64,000 nucleotides of DNA from Taibaiella soli. Its GTDB lineage: Bacteria > Bacteroidota > Bacteroidia > Chitinophagales > Chitinophagaceae. This document shows, piece by piece, positions 52,966 to 61,466 of this stretch. How positions within the stretch are numbered: the first letter of the stretch is position 1; each line of letters begins with the position of its first letter. A program made the position numbers and the translations under genes. The DNA lies in contig NZ_QKTW01000016.1 of the NCBI RefSeq assembly GCF_003236175.1, forward strand, positions 66,482 to 130,481, read 5' to 3'. A model generated the notes under the pieces. That model saw only the letters and a program-made list of their open reading frames with translations, had not been told where the DNA came from and searched no databases.

Positions 52966-53292
52966 CTAAACTGCGAAGCTTTCTCCGCATCCGCAGGAGC
53001 GGCTCGCATTAGGATTAATGAAGTGGAATCCTTTACCGTTGAGTCCGTCAGAAAAATCTAACGTAGTGTCACAGAGATACAGAAAGCTTTTCAGGTCAGT
53101 GACCAGTTTTACTCCCTTATCTTCAAATACCTGATCGTTTGGCTGCTCTTCATTGTCGAAATCCAATTTATAGGAAAGACCTGAACAACCGCCACCCACA
53201 ACGCTTACTCGCAAAAAATAGTCATCTGTAAGATTCGAATCTCTTTTGAGCTTAGCAACTTTCTCTACCGCTTTATCACTGATATATATCAT
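52966..53292 (-). CDS. iscA: Iron-sulfur assembly A-type carrier (HesB/IscA)
   Basis: 108 residues from the ATG at 53292; three codons upstream lies an alternative. Cluster-binding Cys C36, C100 and C102 are present ('GGGCSGLSY' and 'SRSCGCGESF'). Receives and delivers Fe-S clusters. Last gene of the iscS-iscU-iscA unit, 63 bases after iscU. Confidence 0.92.
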   Translation of the reverse strand: MIYISDKAVEKVAKLKRDSNLTDDYFLRVSVVGGGCSGLSYKLDFDNEEQPNDQVFEDKGVKLVTDLKSFLYLCDTTLDFSDGLNGKGFHFINPNASRSCGCGESFAV

Positions 53293-53355
53293 ACACAACA
53301 CCTTTATGCAAGGTCCTCTTTTTTACTTCAAAAATTATTTTCCCCGAATATATAT

Positions 53356-53772
53356 TTAGTGTTTCTTGCCTTCGAGTTCCAGTTCAGGCATGCCGTTTTT
53401 TACACGGTAGTCATTGATCGCTGCTTTGATCGCATCTTCAGCCAATACAGAGCAGTGAATTTTTACAGGAGGCAGATTCAGTTCTTCTACGATATCCATA
53501 TTGTCAATTGCCAGCGCCTGATCAACTGTCTTACCTTTCAGCCATTCTGTGGCCAGAGAAGAAGAAGCGATTGCAGAACCACAACCGAATGTTTTGAATT
53601 TGGCATCGCTGATAAGACCTGTAGCTTCATCAACCTCAATCTGGAGACGCATTACGTCACCACACTCAGGAGCGCCCACCAGGCCGGTTCCTACGTTTGT
53701 TTTTGATTTATCAAGCGTACCAACATTCTTCGGATGCTGATAATGGTCAATGAGTTTTTCTGAATATGACAT
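53356..53772 (-). CDS. iscU: Fe-S cluster scaffold IscU
   Basis: 138-aa scaffold on which IscS-derived sulfur and iron are assembled. Ligands C37, C64 and C107 and the chaperone-binding 'LPPVK' (100-104) are present. No hscA or hscB follow in this operon. 119 bases separate it from iscS, filled in part by a degenerate 'cacatta' repeat. Confidence 0.95.
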   Translation of the reverse strand: MSYSEKLIDHYQHPKNVGTLDKSKTNVGTGLVGAPECGDVMRLQIEVDEATGLISDAKFKTFGCGSAIASSSLATEWLKGKTVDQALAIDNMDIVEELNLPPVKIHCSVLAEDAIKAAINDYRVKNGMPELELEGKKH

Positions 53773-53847
53773 TTCTAAATAATTTGATAATTAGTTAATT
53801 CGGCAAAGCCGGTTTTAATTTTGGCTAATCTGAAATTAAGTAAGTGG

Positions 53848-53890
53848 GTAGCATTATCGCATTCCTCACATTACCGCATGCTCACATCAG
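53848..53890. repeat. Degenerate 'cgcattcctcacattaccgc' repeat
   Basis: Iterations of 'cgcattcctcacatta' and 'cgcatgctcacat', same family as 16690-16762 and 18128-18215, between iscS and iscU. Confidence 0.5.
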
Positions 53891-53891
53891 A

Positions 53892-55112
53892 CTAGTGGTG
53901 CGCCCACTCAATTGCGTTCAAATCGATACCTTCTTTGAACATTTCCCACAGCGGGCTCATTTCACGCAGTTTAATCACTGTTTCAGAAACCGCTTTGATG
54001 GTATAATCAATTTGTTCTTCTGTAGTGAAACGACCCAGACCGAAACGCAGGGAGCTATGTGCGAGATCATCGCCCAGACCCAGTGCTTTCAGGACATAAG
54101 ATGGTTCCAGAGAAGCTGAAGTACAAGCAGAACCACTTGAAAGCGCGATGTTCTTGTTGAAGCCCATCATCAAACCTTCACCTTCTACGTATTTGAAAGA
54201 GATATTCGCAACGTGCGGCAGACGATGTTCGATGCTACCATTAACGTAAGCTTCTTCCAGTGCCATCAAACCGTTTTGCAGTTTGTCGCGGAGAATGCTC
54301 AGGCGTTTACCTTCTTCTTCCATTTCATTCATGCAGATTTCGCAAGCCTTACCCAGACCAACAATACCCGGAACGTTGAGGGTACCACTGCGCATACCGC
54401 GTTCGTGGCCACCGCCGTCCATTTGAGCAGTTACTTTTACACGTGGATTTTTACGACGCACGTACAGAGCACCAACACCTTTAGGACCGTACATCTTGTG
54501 ACCGCTGAATGTCATCAGATCAATTCCGTCAGCCAGTACATCCACAGGGATTTTACCTACAGCCTGCGTAGCATCTGTAAAGAACAGAACACCATGTTTG
54601 CGGGCGATAGCGCTGATTTCACGAACCGGTTGAATAACACCAACTTCATTATTTCCGTACATGATTGCGATCAGGATCGTTTTTGACGTAATTGCTTTTT
54701 CCAGCTCAGCCAGATCAACCAGACCGTTTTCCTGTACCGGCAGGTAAGTTACCTCACCGCCTTGTTTTTCGATATGTTTGCAAGTGTCGAGTACTGCTTT
54801 ATGCTCAGTAACACAAGTAATGATGTGGTTACCTTTTGAAGCGTACATTTCGAAAACACCTTTAATTGCCAGGTTATCACCTTCTGTGGCGCCAGACGTA
54901 AAAATGATTTCTTTAGGATCGGCGTTGATCAGTTTAGCAACCTGCTCACGAGCATAGTCAACGGCTTCTTCTGCAGCCCAGCCAAATGCGTGGCTACGGC
55001 TGGCAGCATTACCAAATTTTTCAGTAAAATAAGGTAGCATAGCTTCCAGCACGCGCGGATCCATCGGCGTGGTCGCATTGTTGTCGAGATATATCGGCAA
55101 TTTCAATTCCAT
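53892..55112 (-). CDS. iscS: Cysteine desulfurase IscS
   Basis: 406-aa PLP enzyme that removes sulfur from cysteine for Fe-S and thio-nucleoside synthesis. Schiff-base K206 in '[11 protein letters not shown]', active-site C330 in '[14 protein letters not shown]', and '[12 protein letters not shown]' at the N-terminus; the long catalytic loop marks the IscS (group I) type. First gene of the isc unit, with a minus-strand TAACTTTG box upstream. Confidence 0.95.
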   Translation of the reverse strand: MELKLPIYLDNNATTPMDPRVLEAMLPYFTEKFGNAASRSHAFGWAAEEAVDYAREQVAKLINADPKEIIFTSGATEGDNLAIKGVFEMYASKGNHIITCVTEHKAVLDTCKHIEKQGGEVTYLPVQENGLVDLAELEKAITSKTILIAIMYGNNEVGVIQPVREISAIARKHGVLFFTDATQAVGKIPVDVLADGIDLMTFSGHKMYGPKGVGALYVRRKNPRVKVTAQMDGGGHERGMRSGTLNVPGIVGLGKACEICMNEMEEEGKRLSILRDKLQNGLMALEEAYVNGSIEHRLPHVANISFKYVEGEGLMMGFNKNIALSSGSACTSASLEPSYVLKALGLGDDLAHSSLRFGLGRFTTEEQIDYTIKAVSETVIKLREMSPLWEMFKEGIDLNAIEWAHH

Positions 55113-55152
55113 ACGAGTTCTACAAAAAACTTTAATAAGTGTTTTTCGGCCA

Positions 55153-55160
55153 CAAAGTTA
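55153..55160 (-). promoter_or_regulatory. Putative -7 box for iscS
   Basis: Minus-strand TAACTTTG fits TAnnTTTG, 40 bases upstream of the iscS ATG. No IscR-like operator was recognised. Confidence 0.35.
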
Positions 55161-55236
55161 TATCAAATGTGCTACTTTAGCGACTTTTAGCCTCATTATA
55201 GCTTTAAATATTGTCATTTATAAAACTTATTCATAC

Positions 55237-55641
55237 ATGCTGAAAATCGAGCACTTAGGTATAGCGGTAAAAAAATTACAAGATTCTGTCCCTTTATTTG
55301 AACAATTACTGAACACTCCTTGCTATAAAACCGAGGGAGTGGAGAGTGAGGGCGTAATGACCGCATTCTTTCAAACCGGTGATTCTAAGATAGAATTGCT
55401 GGAAGCAACCAAACCGGAAAGTCCGATTGCCAAATTCGTAGAGAAAAAAGGTGAGGGTATTCATCATATTGCCTTCGAAGTGGAAAATATCGAGGCGGAA
55501 ATGAAGCGTCTGGCAGCTTTGGGTTTTGAACTACTCAATGAAGTGCCGAAAAATGGCGCAGATAATAAACTGGTTTGTTTTTTACATCCCAAAACGACCA
55601 ATGGGGTGTTAATTGAGTTGTGCCAGGAGAAGCGTGGCTAA
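55237..55641 (+). CDS. mce: Methylmalonyl-CoA epimerase
   Basis: 134-aa vicinal-oxygen-chelate enzyme interconverting (R)- and (S)-methylmalonyl-CoA in propionate metabolism. Metal ligands are visible: His in 'IEHLGIAV', Gln/Glu in 'FFQTGDSKIELLE', His in 'GIHHIAFEV' and Glu in 'VLIELCQ'. The start at 55237 gives the normal N-terminus (MLKIEHLGIAV); a longer in-frame reading from 55069 overlaps iscS and is rejected. Confidence 0.92.
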   Translation: MLKIEHLGIAVKKLQDSVPLFEQLLNTPCYKTEGVESEGVMTAFFQTGDSKIELLEATKPESPIAKFVEKKGEGIHHIAFEVENIEAEMKRLAALGFELLNEVPKNGADNKLVCFLHPKTTNGVLIELCQEKRG

Positions 55642-55699
55642 TTCAAAAGTCAAAATTAAAAAGTCAAAAGCTCATATTTTTATTCATTTTCAATACATT

Positions 55700-55733
55700 A
55701 AAAAGCCCGCCGTCTGATTTCGGTGGGCTTTTT
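55700..55733. terminator. Bidirectional terminator
   Basis: 13-bp stem (one G-T pair) 55700-55712 / 55721-55733 with A- and T-flanks, between the converging mce and corA genes. Degenerate 'ttttgact'-type sequences flank it. Confidence 0.85.
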
Positions 55734-55761
55734 GAATTTTTACTTTTGAATTTTGACTTTA

Positions 55762-56856
55762 TCAAAACCATTTTTTCCTTTTAAAATAAACCAGCATCAG
55801 TATTGGAATCACAAACATCGCCGCCACAGAAACGATAAATCCGTCGCGATTATGTAGCCCCGGAATGGCATCAAAGTTCATCCCAAAAATGCCACCGATT
55901 ACTGTTGCTGGCGCCAGCAGCAAAGCCACCATTGTAAAAATTTTCATCACTTCATTCATCCGCAGATTAATCTGGTTCATGTACAGATCCTGCAGGTTCA
56001 TGAGCATGTCACGAAGGTTTTCACAGTATTCATTAGCCTGAATAATGTGATCGGAAACATCCTTGAAATATTTCACATCGCGTTCATCCACTAGCTTATG
56101 ATCGGTTTTAATAAAATGGTTGATCAATTCGCGCACCGGACCAATAGTGCGTTTCATGATCATTACTTCGCGGCGCAAGGTTGCTATGCGCGCTAACGCG
56201 CCATCTTCCACCCGGGCAATCAGGTCATCTTCCAGTTTTTCAATGTGTGAACGGAGATGATCGATAATATTAAAATAACTGTCGACAATTTCATCCAGCA
56301 GCGAATAACAGAGATAGTCGGACCCACTGACGCGCAAACGGCTGTTGTTGCCACGCAGTCTATCACGGACCGGATCAAAAACGTCACGCTCCGGGTCTTC
56401 CTGAAACGAAATAAGAAATTGCGGCCCTACCACAATACTTACCTGCTCTGACTCCACTTCTACCGTTTCTTCATTGAAATAGAGCATGGATAAAAGACAG
56501 AAAATAATATCGCCGACTTCGTCCACCTTTGCGCGCTGCCCTACGGTAAGAATATCTTCTACCAGCAGCGGGTGTACATTGTATTGCTGACAGAGTTTTT
56601 CTACTTCGGTTTTATTCAACCCATCCACATTAATCCAGGTCATATGGCCAGTTTCCCGGAAGACCGCACATTTTGATTCTTCTACGAATTTATGTTCCGC
56701 AACCGTGTTTTCGTTGTAATCAAAAACAGCATAGACCGGCTGGGCTGTTTCTTTAAGCTGATCTATGCCCCGCGACGGATTGTATGGCGTTACCGGCTCC
56801 TTTCGCACAATCCAATGTGGAATATAACGAGAGAGGCGTTTTCTAGTTTTCCCCAT
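55762..56856 (-). CDS. corA: CorA-family magnesium/cobalt transporter
   Basis: 364-aa protein: a large acidic N-terminal cytoplasmic domain with a long coiled-coil helix (about 190-290), then two C-terminal TMs. The selectivity motif 'GMN' appears in 'IFGMNFDAIPG' and the protein ends in a basic 'FKRKKWF'. Forms a pentameric Mg2+ channel. Confidence 0.93.
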   Translation of the reverse strand: MGKTRKRLSRYIPHWIVRKEPVTPYNPSRGIDQLKETAQPVYAVFDYNENTVAEHKFVEESKCAVFRETGHMTWINVDGLNKTEVEKLCQQYNVHPLLVEDILTVGQRAKVDEVGDIIFCLLSMLYFNEETVEVESEQVSIVVGPQFLISFQEDPERDVFDPVRDRLRGNNSRLRVSGSDYLCYSLLDEIVDSYFNIIDHLRSHIEKLEDDLIARVEDGALARIATLRREVMIMKRTIGPVRELINHFIKTDHKLVDERDVKYFKDVSDHIIQANEYCENLRDMLMNLQDLYMNQINLRMNEVMKIFTMVALLLAPATVIGGIFGMNFDAIPGLHNRDGFIVSVAAMFVIPILMLVYFKRKKWF

Positions 56857-56951
56857 GAAGTATTTTTCTCGCGGCTAAATTATAGCTTTTGAAGATCTGT
56901 GCACCTATCCTGCTCCGCCAAAAAAAGGTTAATACATAACGGCTTCTGCCT

Positions 56952-56959
56952 TAATTTTG
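56952..56959 (+). promoter_or_regulatory. Putative -7 box for carbonic anhydrase
   Basis: TAATTTTG fits TAnnTTTG, 28 bases before the ATG at 56988. Confidence 0.4.
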
Positions 56960-56987
56960 ATGCATCCACAAAAAATATTTTCCCGTT

Positions 56988-57641
56988 ATGACATCGTACG
57001 AGCAAATTTTTGAAAACAATAAAAAATGGGTGGCTGATAATAAAGCTGCCGATCCGGATTTCTTTAACAAGCTCGCCCAGGACCAGAATCCGGACTACTT
57101 ATATATCGGCTGTTCTGATAGTCGCGTACCGGCCAACGAAATTATGGGTCTTGCCCCAGGCGAAGTATTTGTGCATCGCAATATCGCCAATATGGTGGTG
57201 AGTACAGATCTCAACGTGATGTCGGTGATCAATTACGCAGTAGTACATCTGAAAGTAAAACACATCATTGTTTGTGGCCACTACGATTGCGGCGGCGTGA
57301 AAGCTGCGATGCAACCTAAAGACATGGGCATTCTGAACCCATGGCTGCGCCAAATCCGTGACGTGTATCGTTTTCACCACGAAGAACTGAATGCAATTGA
57401 AGATGAAAGAGCCCGCTACAACCGTCTTGTAGAGCTAAATGTGCAAGAGCAGTGTGTGAACGTAATTAAGATTGCGGACGTACAGAAAGCTTACCTTAAA
57501 GATGGCTTCCCACAAGTACACGGTTGGGTATTCTCATTGCGTGATGGTCTGCTGAATGATCTGAACATTCAGTTTGAATCTATTCTTAAAGACATCCAGC
57601 GCATCTATGATTTGTCCGACAACAGTATGTTTGGACATTAA
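56988..57641 (+). CDS. can: Beta-class carbonic anhydrase
   Basis: 217-aa cytoplasmic zinc enzyme interconverting CO2 and bicarbonate. Zinc ligands C42, H98 and C101 and the D44/R46 dyad are visible ('GCSDSRVPANEI', 'VCGHYDCGGVKAA'). Standard length. Followed by a hairpin at 57669. Confidence 0.95.
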   Translation: MTSYEQIFENNKKWVADNKAADPDFFNKLAQDQNPDYLYIGCSDSRVPANEIMGLAPGEVFVHRNIANMVVSTDLNVMSVINYAVVHLKVKHIIVCGHYDCGGVKAAMQPKDMGILNPWLRQIRDVYRFHHEELNAIEDERARYNRLVELNVQEQCVNVIKIADVQKAYLKDGFPQVHGWVFSLRDGLLNDLNIQFESILKDIQRIYDLSDNSMFGH

Positions 57642-57668
57642 TTAAAGATCTTTTTACATTATCTTATA

Positions 57669-57703
57669 CAGTCGAAAGTTGCCCGTCAGCTTTCGACTGT
57701 TTG
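57669..57703 (+). terminator. Hairpin after carbonic anhydrase
   Basis: Ten-bp perfect stem 57669-57678 / 57690-57699 with an 11-base loop and a short T-run. Confidence 0.6.
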
Positions 57704-57715
57704 CTAACTGGACTT

Positions 57716-57723
57716 TAATTTTG
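57716..57723 (+). promoter_or_regulatory. Putative -7 box for the acyltransferase
   Basis: TAATTTTG fits TAnnTTTG only 5 bases before the ATG at 57729, implying a leaderless or very short 5' leader if used. Confidence 0.3.
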
Positions 57724-57728
57724 CGTTG

Positions 57729-58586
57729 ATGTATTACCTGTTACTCATCTTTTTGTTTCCACTTTCACTGCTGCCACTCAGTGTACTGTATCTATTGTCA
57801 GATGCATTGTATTGGCTGTTGTTCCACGTAATTGGCTACCGAAGAGAAATTGTAAAGGACAATCTGAAACATGCATTTGCCGATAAAACAGACGAGGAAC
57901 GGGAAGTAATAATGAAACGGTTTTACAAAAGCTTCTGCGACCAATGGATTGAAACGCTTAAGCTACTTTCCATTTCCAAGTCTGCGCTAAATAAACGCGT
58001 AAAAGGCAACTGGGATGTGTTTAAAATGCTTGACCAAGAAGGAAAAAATACTTACGCGTTATTGGGGCATACGTTCAACTGGGAATGGGCGAATGTAATT
58101 TGTCAGCTGAATAGTCCGCAGCAATTTGCCGGCGTTTATCTCCCGCTTGAAAATAAAGCGTTTGACCGCCTGATGCGTTACGTGCGCACTCGCAGCGGTG
58201 GCGTACTGATTTCTATGAAGGCCTTAAAAAGTGGCCTGCAGCAGATCGCAGCCAAACGTCATATCATAGGCATGATTGCAGATCAAAATCCTTCTGTTAC
58301 CGAAGTAGCATTATGGCTACCATTCATGCACCGTGAAGCACCGTTTTTTCGCGGGCCGGAACAAATGGCGCGACGAGCAAGAGGCGCTGTTGTTTTTGCG
58401 GGTATTAAAAAAGTGAGGCGCGGTTATTACGAAGTAAAACTGGAACTGATGTGCCGCGATGCTTCAGAAACAAATTCAGAAGATATCACAAGACAATATG
58501 TAGCCTTTATGGAACGCCAGCTCCGCGACCAGCCGGAGAACTGGCTTTGGAGTCATAGGAGATGGAAGCACATACGGAAAGTGTGA
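57729..58586 (+). CDS. LpxL/HtrB-type lipid A or ornithine-lipid acyltransferase
   Basis: 285-aa membrane-associated acyltransferase. One N-terminal TM (about 3-25), the catalytic HX4E motif 'GHTFNWEW', 'VYLPLENKAFDRL', 'IADQNPS' and the C-terminal 'NWLWSHRRWK' are all present. It adds an acyl chain to lipid A precursors on the cytoplasmic face. Start is the ATG at 57729 rather than the preceding in-frame TTG. No lpx genes adjacent. Confidence 0.9.
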   Translation: MYYLLLIFLFPLSLLPLSVLYLLSDALYWLLFHVIGYRREIVKDNLKHAFADKTDEEREVIMKRFYKSFCDQWIETLKLLSISKSALNKRVKGNWDVFKMLDQEGKNTYALLGHTFNWEWANVICQLNSPQQFAGVYLPLENKAFDRLMRYVRTRSGGVLISMKALKSGLQQIAAKRHIIGMIADQNPSVTEVALWLPFMHREAPFFRGPEQMARRARGAVVFAGIKKVRRGYYEVKLELMCRDASETNSEDITRQYVAFMERQLRDQPENWLWSHRRWKHIRKV

Positions 58587-58655
58587 GTGGTGAGTGGTCA
58601 GTTGTGAGTCACGCACTACGTCCTTCCACCACGAGTTTATCCTTTTGTGGTTAAT

Positions 58656-58694
58656 GCGGGAGAAACTCGCGCTGGAAAGTTCTCTTCCTTCGGA
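58656..58694 (+). repeat. Interspersed hairpin repeat, copy E (left half)
   Basis: 'gcgggagaaactcgcgctgg' followed by 'aaagttctcttccttcgga'. The copy breaks at the hairpin apex, where the element at 58695-59040 begins; the right half resumes at 59049. Confidence 0.8.
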
Positions 58695-59040
58695 TCTAAC
58701 GTTTATACACATCTTTTGTTCATGGCTCGATGGTATGGGGCTTTACTTCAGTTTAAACAAGAGTTTACGTAGCACCTCCGGCCTAAGGAAACGCAGGCGT
58801 TAAGAAATGAAATGCAGACAGCGTAAAGCAATTATGATGGCGAATGATGGAAATTCTGGCGGGTTATAGATTTGCCGGGAATAGGGCCATAGCCAAATAG
58901 TAAGCTTTAATAATTGTAGCTGTATGCCTTTTCATTTTAGCCGGCGCTTCCTTAGGCCTTGAATTTTTGGTTACTTTTTGTTCAAGCAAAAAGTGACAGA
59001 CAACGGTATGGTAATATCAAGAGTTGTGTATAAACGGTAG
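58695..59040. mobile_element. MITE-like non-autonomous element, 346 bp
   Basis: Flanked by an exact 8-bp direct duplication 'ccttcgga' (58687-58694 and 59041-59048). Terminal inverted repeats of 23 bases (58696-58718 against the reverse complement of 59018-59040) match at 20 of 23 positions, with an uninterrupted 'cgtttatacaca' core. Removing the element and one duplicate restores a full copy of the hairpin repeat. Inside are a 15-bp inverted pair (58780-58794 / 58944-58958, one mismatch) and a stem-loop (58970-58980 / 58987-58997). No open frame encodes a transposase, so it would be mobilised in trans. Confidence 0.8.
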
Positions 59041-59063
59041 CCTTCGGAGGAGTTAGAGTAGGC
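59041..59063 (+). repeat. Interspersed hairpin repeat, copy E (right half)
   Basis: 'ccttcggaggagttagagta' then 'ggc' and 'tt'. Starts with the duplicated 8 bp and ends at the stop codon of the minus-strand gene (59064-59066). Confidence 0.8.
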
Positions 59064-61466
59064 TTAATGTTTAATATAATCCTTCAGATAATTACAGGTA
59101 CTTGCGGCTTCTTTATAAAATTTCGTTTTGCTGTAACTATCCTTCAGCCGTTTGAAATATGGGCTGGATAAGGAGTAGACATAGTATGGATCAGGCGCAT
59201 TGGAGCCATAATCTTTTGCACCAGGATCCGGACAACGTTTTTGCCAGCATTTTGCAGCCATCCACAAGCACTTCGCTTTAAACTCTGCATTTTCAGAATT
59301 GGCATATGCTTCCATAAAATATTGCTCCGCGGTGTACACTCCGTAAAACTCACGTTCTGCACCAGTAAAGGCTTTACGCTCCTTAGTTTCATAATAGGCA
59401 TTCCCATCAGAAGTACCGCGATAATAAACGTAGAGATTATGTGCCTTTCCGTAGTACGACATATTGTACAACCCTGATGCGTATTCGAATGCTGCTTTCG
59501 CGTCTTTTGGATTTGTTTTTAGCTGCTGCTGCAATGCGGCCATTTTTGTAGCGAAAGAAAACTTATTATACAATTTCGAAGAATCGTTTGCTTCCGTCTC
59601 CAGCTGATCTGTAATGTATGCCACGAAGGTATTTGGGACATCAAACAATTTTGACGAAGGCACTTTCTTCAAAACACTCGCAGCCTGATCAAACTGATAC
59701 CGACGAATATATTTTGTTCCTTCCAGCTCTTGAAAAACACCCATATTATACGGCGTGTTTTTCACCAGCCATGCTTCGTAAGGAGTCTTGTCTTTCTTCT
59801 GATAAAAGGCTTCAATTTGTTGCAAACCTTCTACCGACATATTATCCATCACGGTGCCAGGCATGTCTAAATAAAATTCATCCGAGCTATTATCCTTAGC
59901 AGGCCGTGAACGACGAGACAAACAGAAAACAGCTTTAGCGGTGTCTTTCTGTTTGAGATAAGGCGTTACCAAAACATTGGTGAGCAGATTCTGGTAAGGC
60001 CCTTCGAATGCCCGGTTATTTGCAGCGCGGTCACTCAGCCATTGTAGCTCCGGCAATAGTTTTGCTTCTGTTTTAGCATTGATTACCGGACTATTTTTAA
60101 TCACAAACAGAATGTGCAAAATATCGTGCAGGTCGTGTTCACGAGTGTTCATACCAACTTTCTTTGCGCTCGTCAGATTTTTTTCACAGCCTTTTACATC
60201 ATCTTTCATAAAACAGATATAGGCCGAAGAAAGATACCAGAACGCACGGCTTTTCACTTTCTTATCTTTTGCCAGTTGTTGTGAAAAATCACTGAGCTGA
60301 TCTAAATACAAACGCGCACGCTGCCGCTTTTCCTGAAAGTCTTTAGCGTGCGTATCTTCATAATAATAAAAGTCCGTTGTCCACCAATAAGAGTCGCGAA
60401 GATTCCTTTCTCTAAGTAAACGATCCATCTGATAACGCTGTTCCATTTTATTGATCTCACGCGTCATAATTACATCTAGGCCGCGTACTTGCGGATCTTC
60501 GGCGTAAGCCGATTTCATATAATTTATTCCATCGTCGTAAGCGTTTAAGCCTTCCATTACATGAATCACCGCACGTTCGTGGCTATTTTTGCAAAGCGCC
60601 AGCACATCACCATTTGAACTATCAACGCTCCATTCATAACTGATGTAAGAAGTTTTCTTTACATCGTCGTTCATATCAAAAGTGCGGGAGAAAAGATAAG
60701 CGGCTTCCGTTCGTCTACCCAGTTTATAGAGCGCGCCCGCCTTTAGCGACAGCAATTTCGCAAACATCAGATTGTCTGCTTTTTTATCACCGACCAACTG
60801 ATCGAACAATCTCAGTGTGTTATTAAAATCATCATTGTAAAACGTCAGACGAACTATCTGAAAGGCGTATCGCCATTTTATAAAATCATTTTTTGCTGCG
60901 GCATACAACTGAATCCCGTTTCTGATCAGGCTTTCAGCACCTTTAAGGTCTTTACGTGGCGTATCCCACGACGACGCAAGATTGGTCACATGCGGTTCAC
61001 ACCGTTTCGCATACATCAGATAACCCAATGCTTCCAGATCCTTACTATTCTGAAACCATTTTGTAAAACTGTTGTTCTGCACTGCAACAGGAATGGTAAG
61101 CGGTTTTGCCTTATCTATGTTGTAGTAAATATTGCTTAATTGATCGTAGGAATAGCGGTATACAAAGCTATCTATATCTTGCAATGCCGGCGCGTTATTC
61201 GCGTAAACCTTCCACTCCTGAATGTTGCCATCAGGGAGGCTTCCTGTGGTATCCACATCATACCATTCATCATAGTACTTAAGATATTCTGTGTAGAAAA
61301 ACGGCTTGTATGCAGGTTCATTTACGACTGTGTTGGCAAAGAATGAAGGATAATAATCGTATGGATCGATGTCTCCCCCACAAGCCTGCACCAATTCCCT
61401 GATTAAAAAAATTGAAAGGCCGCTAATCAAAAGCAGCGTATATGTTTTCCAGTTCCTGAGTTTCAT
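59064..61466 (-). CDS. Large uncharacterised envelope protein (800 aa)
   Basis: The N-terminus has a hydrophobic signal (about 10-28) ending 'LVQACGGDIDPYDYYPSFF'; the Cys at about residue 29 could be a lipobox Cys (V-Q-A-C). The body is strongly helical with Tyr-rich TPR-like stretches ('ALGYLMYAKRC', 'LMFAKLLSLKAGALYKLGRRTEAAYL' in pieces, 'AKAAFEYASGLYNMSYYGKAHNLY'), suggesting a scaffold. I do not recognise a named family. Its start overlaps the upstream lipoprotein gene by 44 bases in another frame, so the pair is probably translationally coupled. A dispersed repeat ends exactly at its stop codon. Confidence 0.75.
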   Translation of the reverse strand: MKLRNWKTYTLLLISGLSIFLIRELVQACGGDIDPYDYYPSFFANTVVNEPAYKPFFYTEYLKYYDEWYDVDTTGSLPDGNIQEWKVYANNAPALQDIDSFVYRYSYDQLSNIYYNIDKAKPLTIPVAVQNNSFTKWFQNSKDLEALGYLMYAKRCEPHVTNLASSWDTPRKDLKGAESLIRNGIQLYAAAKNDFIKWRYAFQIVRLTFYNDDFNNTLRLFDQLVGDKKADNLMFAKLLSLKAGALYKLGRRTEAAYLFSRTFDMNDDVKKTSYISYEWSVDSSNGDVLALCKNSHERAVIHVMEGLNAYDDGINYMKSAYAEDPQVRGLDVIMTREINKMEQRYQMDRLLRERNLRDSYWWTTDFYYYEDTHAKDFQEKRQRARLYLDQLSDFSQQLAKDKKVKSRAFWYLSSAYICFMKDDVKGCEKNLTSAKKVGMNTREHDLHDILHILFVIKNSPVINAKTEAKLLPELQWLSDRAANNRAFEGPYQNLLTNVLVTPYLKQKDTAKAVFCLSRRSRPAKDNSSDEFYLDMPGTVMDNMSVEGLQQIEAFYQKKDKTPYEAWLVKNTPYNMGVFQELEGTKYIRRYQFDQAASVLKKVPSSKLFDVPNTFVAYITDQLETEANDSSKLYNKFSFATKMAALQQQLKTNPKDAKAAFEYASGLYNMSYYGKAHNLYVYYRGTSDGNAYYETKERKAFTGAEREFYGVYTAEQYFMEAYANSENAEFKAKCLWMAAKCWQKRCPDPGAKDYGSNAPDPYYVYSLSSPYFKRLKDSYSKTKFYKEAASTCNYLKDYIKH

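Larger units (their letters stand above)
58587..59063. other. Gene-free region: split repeat plus inserted element
   Basis: Contains a degenerate 'gtgagtggtgagtgg' motif (58584-58612), the two halves of hairpin-repeat copy E/F, and the MITE-like element between them. No gene. Confidence 0.7.

Noticed and set aside
55069-55236. N-terminal extension of methylmalonyl-CoA epimerase
   Set aside because: Overlaps iscS and its promoter; the family N-terminus begins at 55237.
58695-59040. Complete IS element
   Set aside because: Only 346 bases and no transposase frame; classified as a MITE-like, non-autonomous element.
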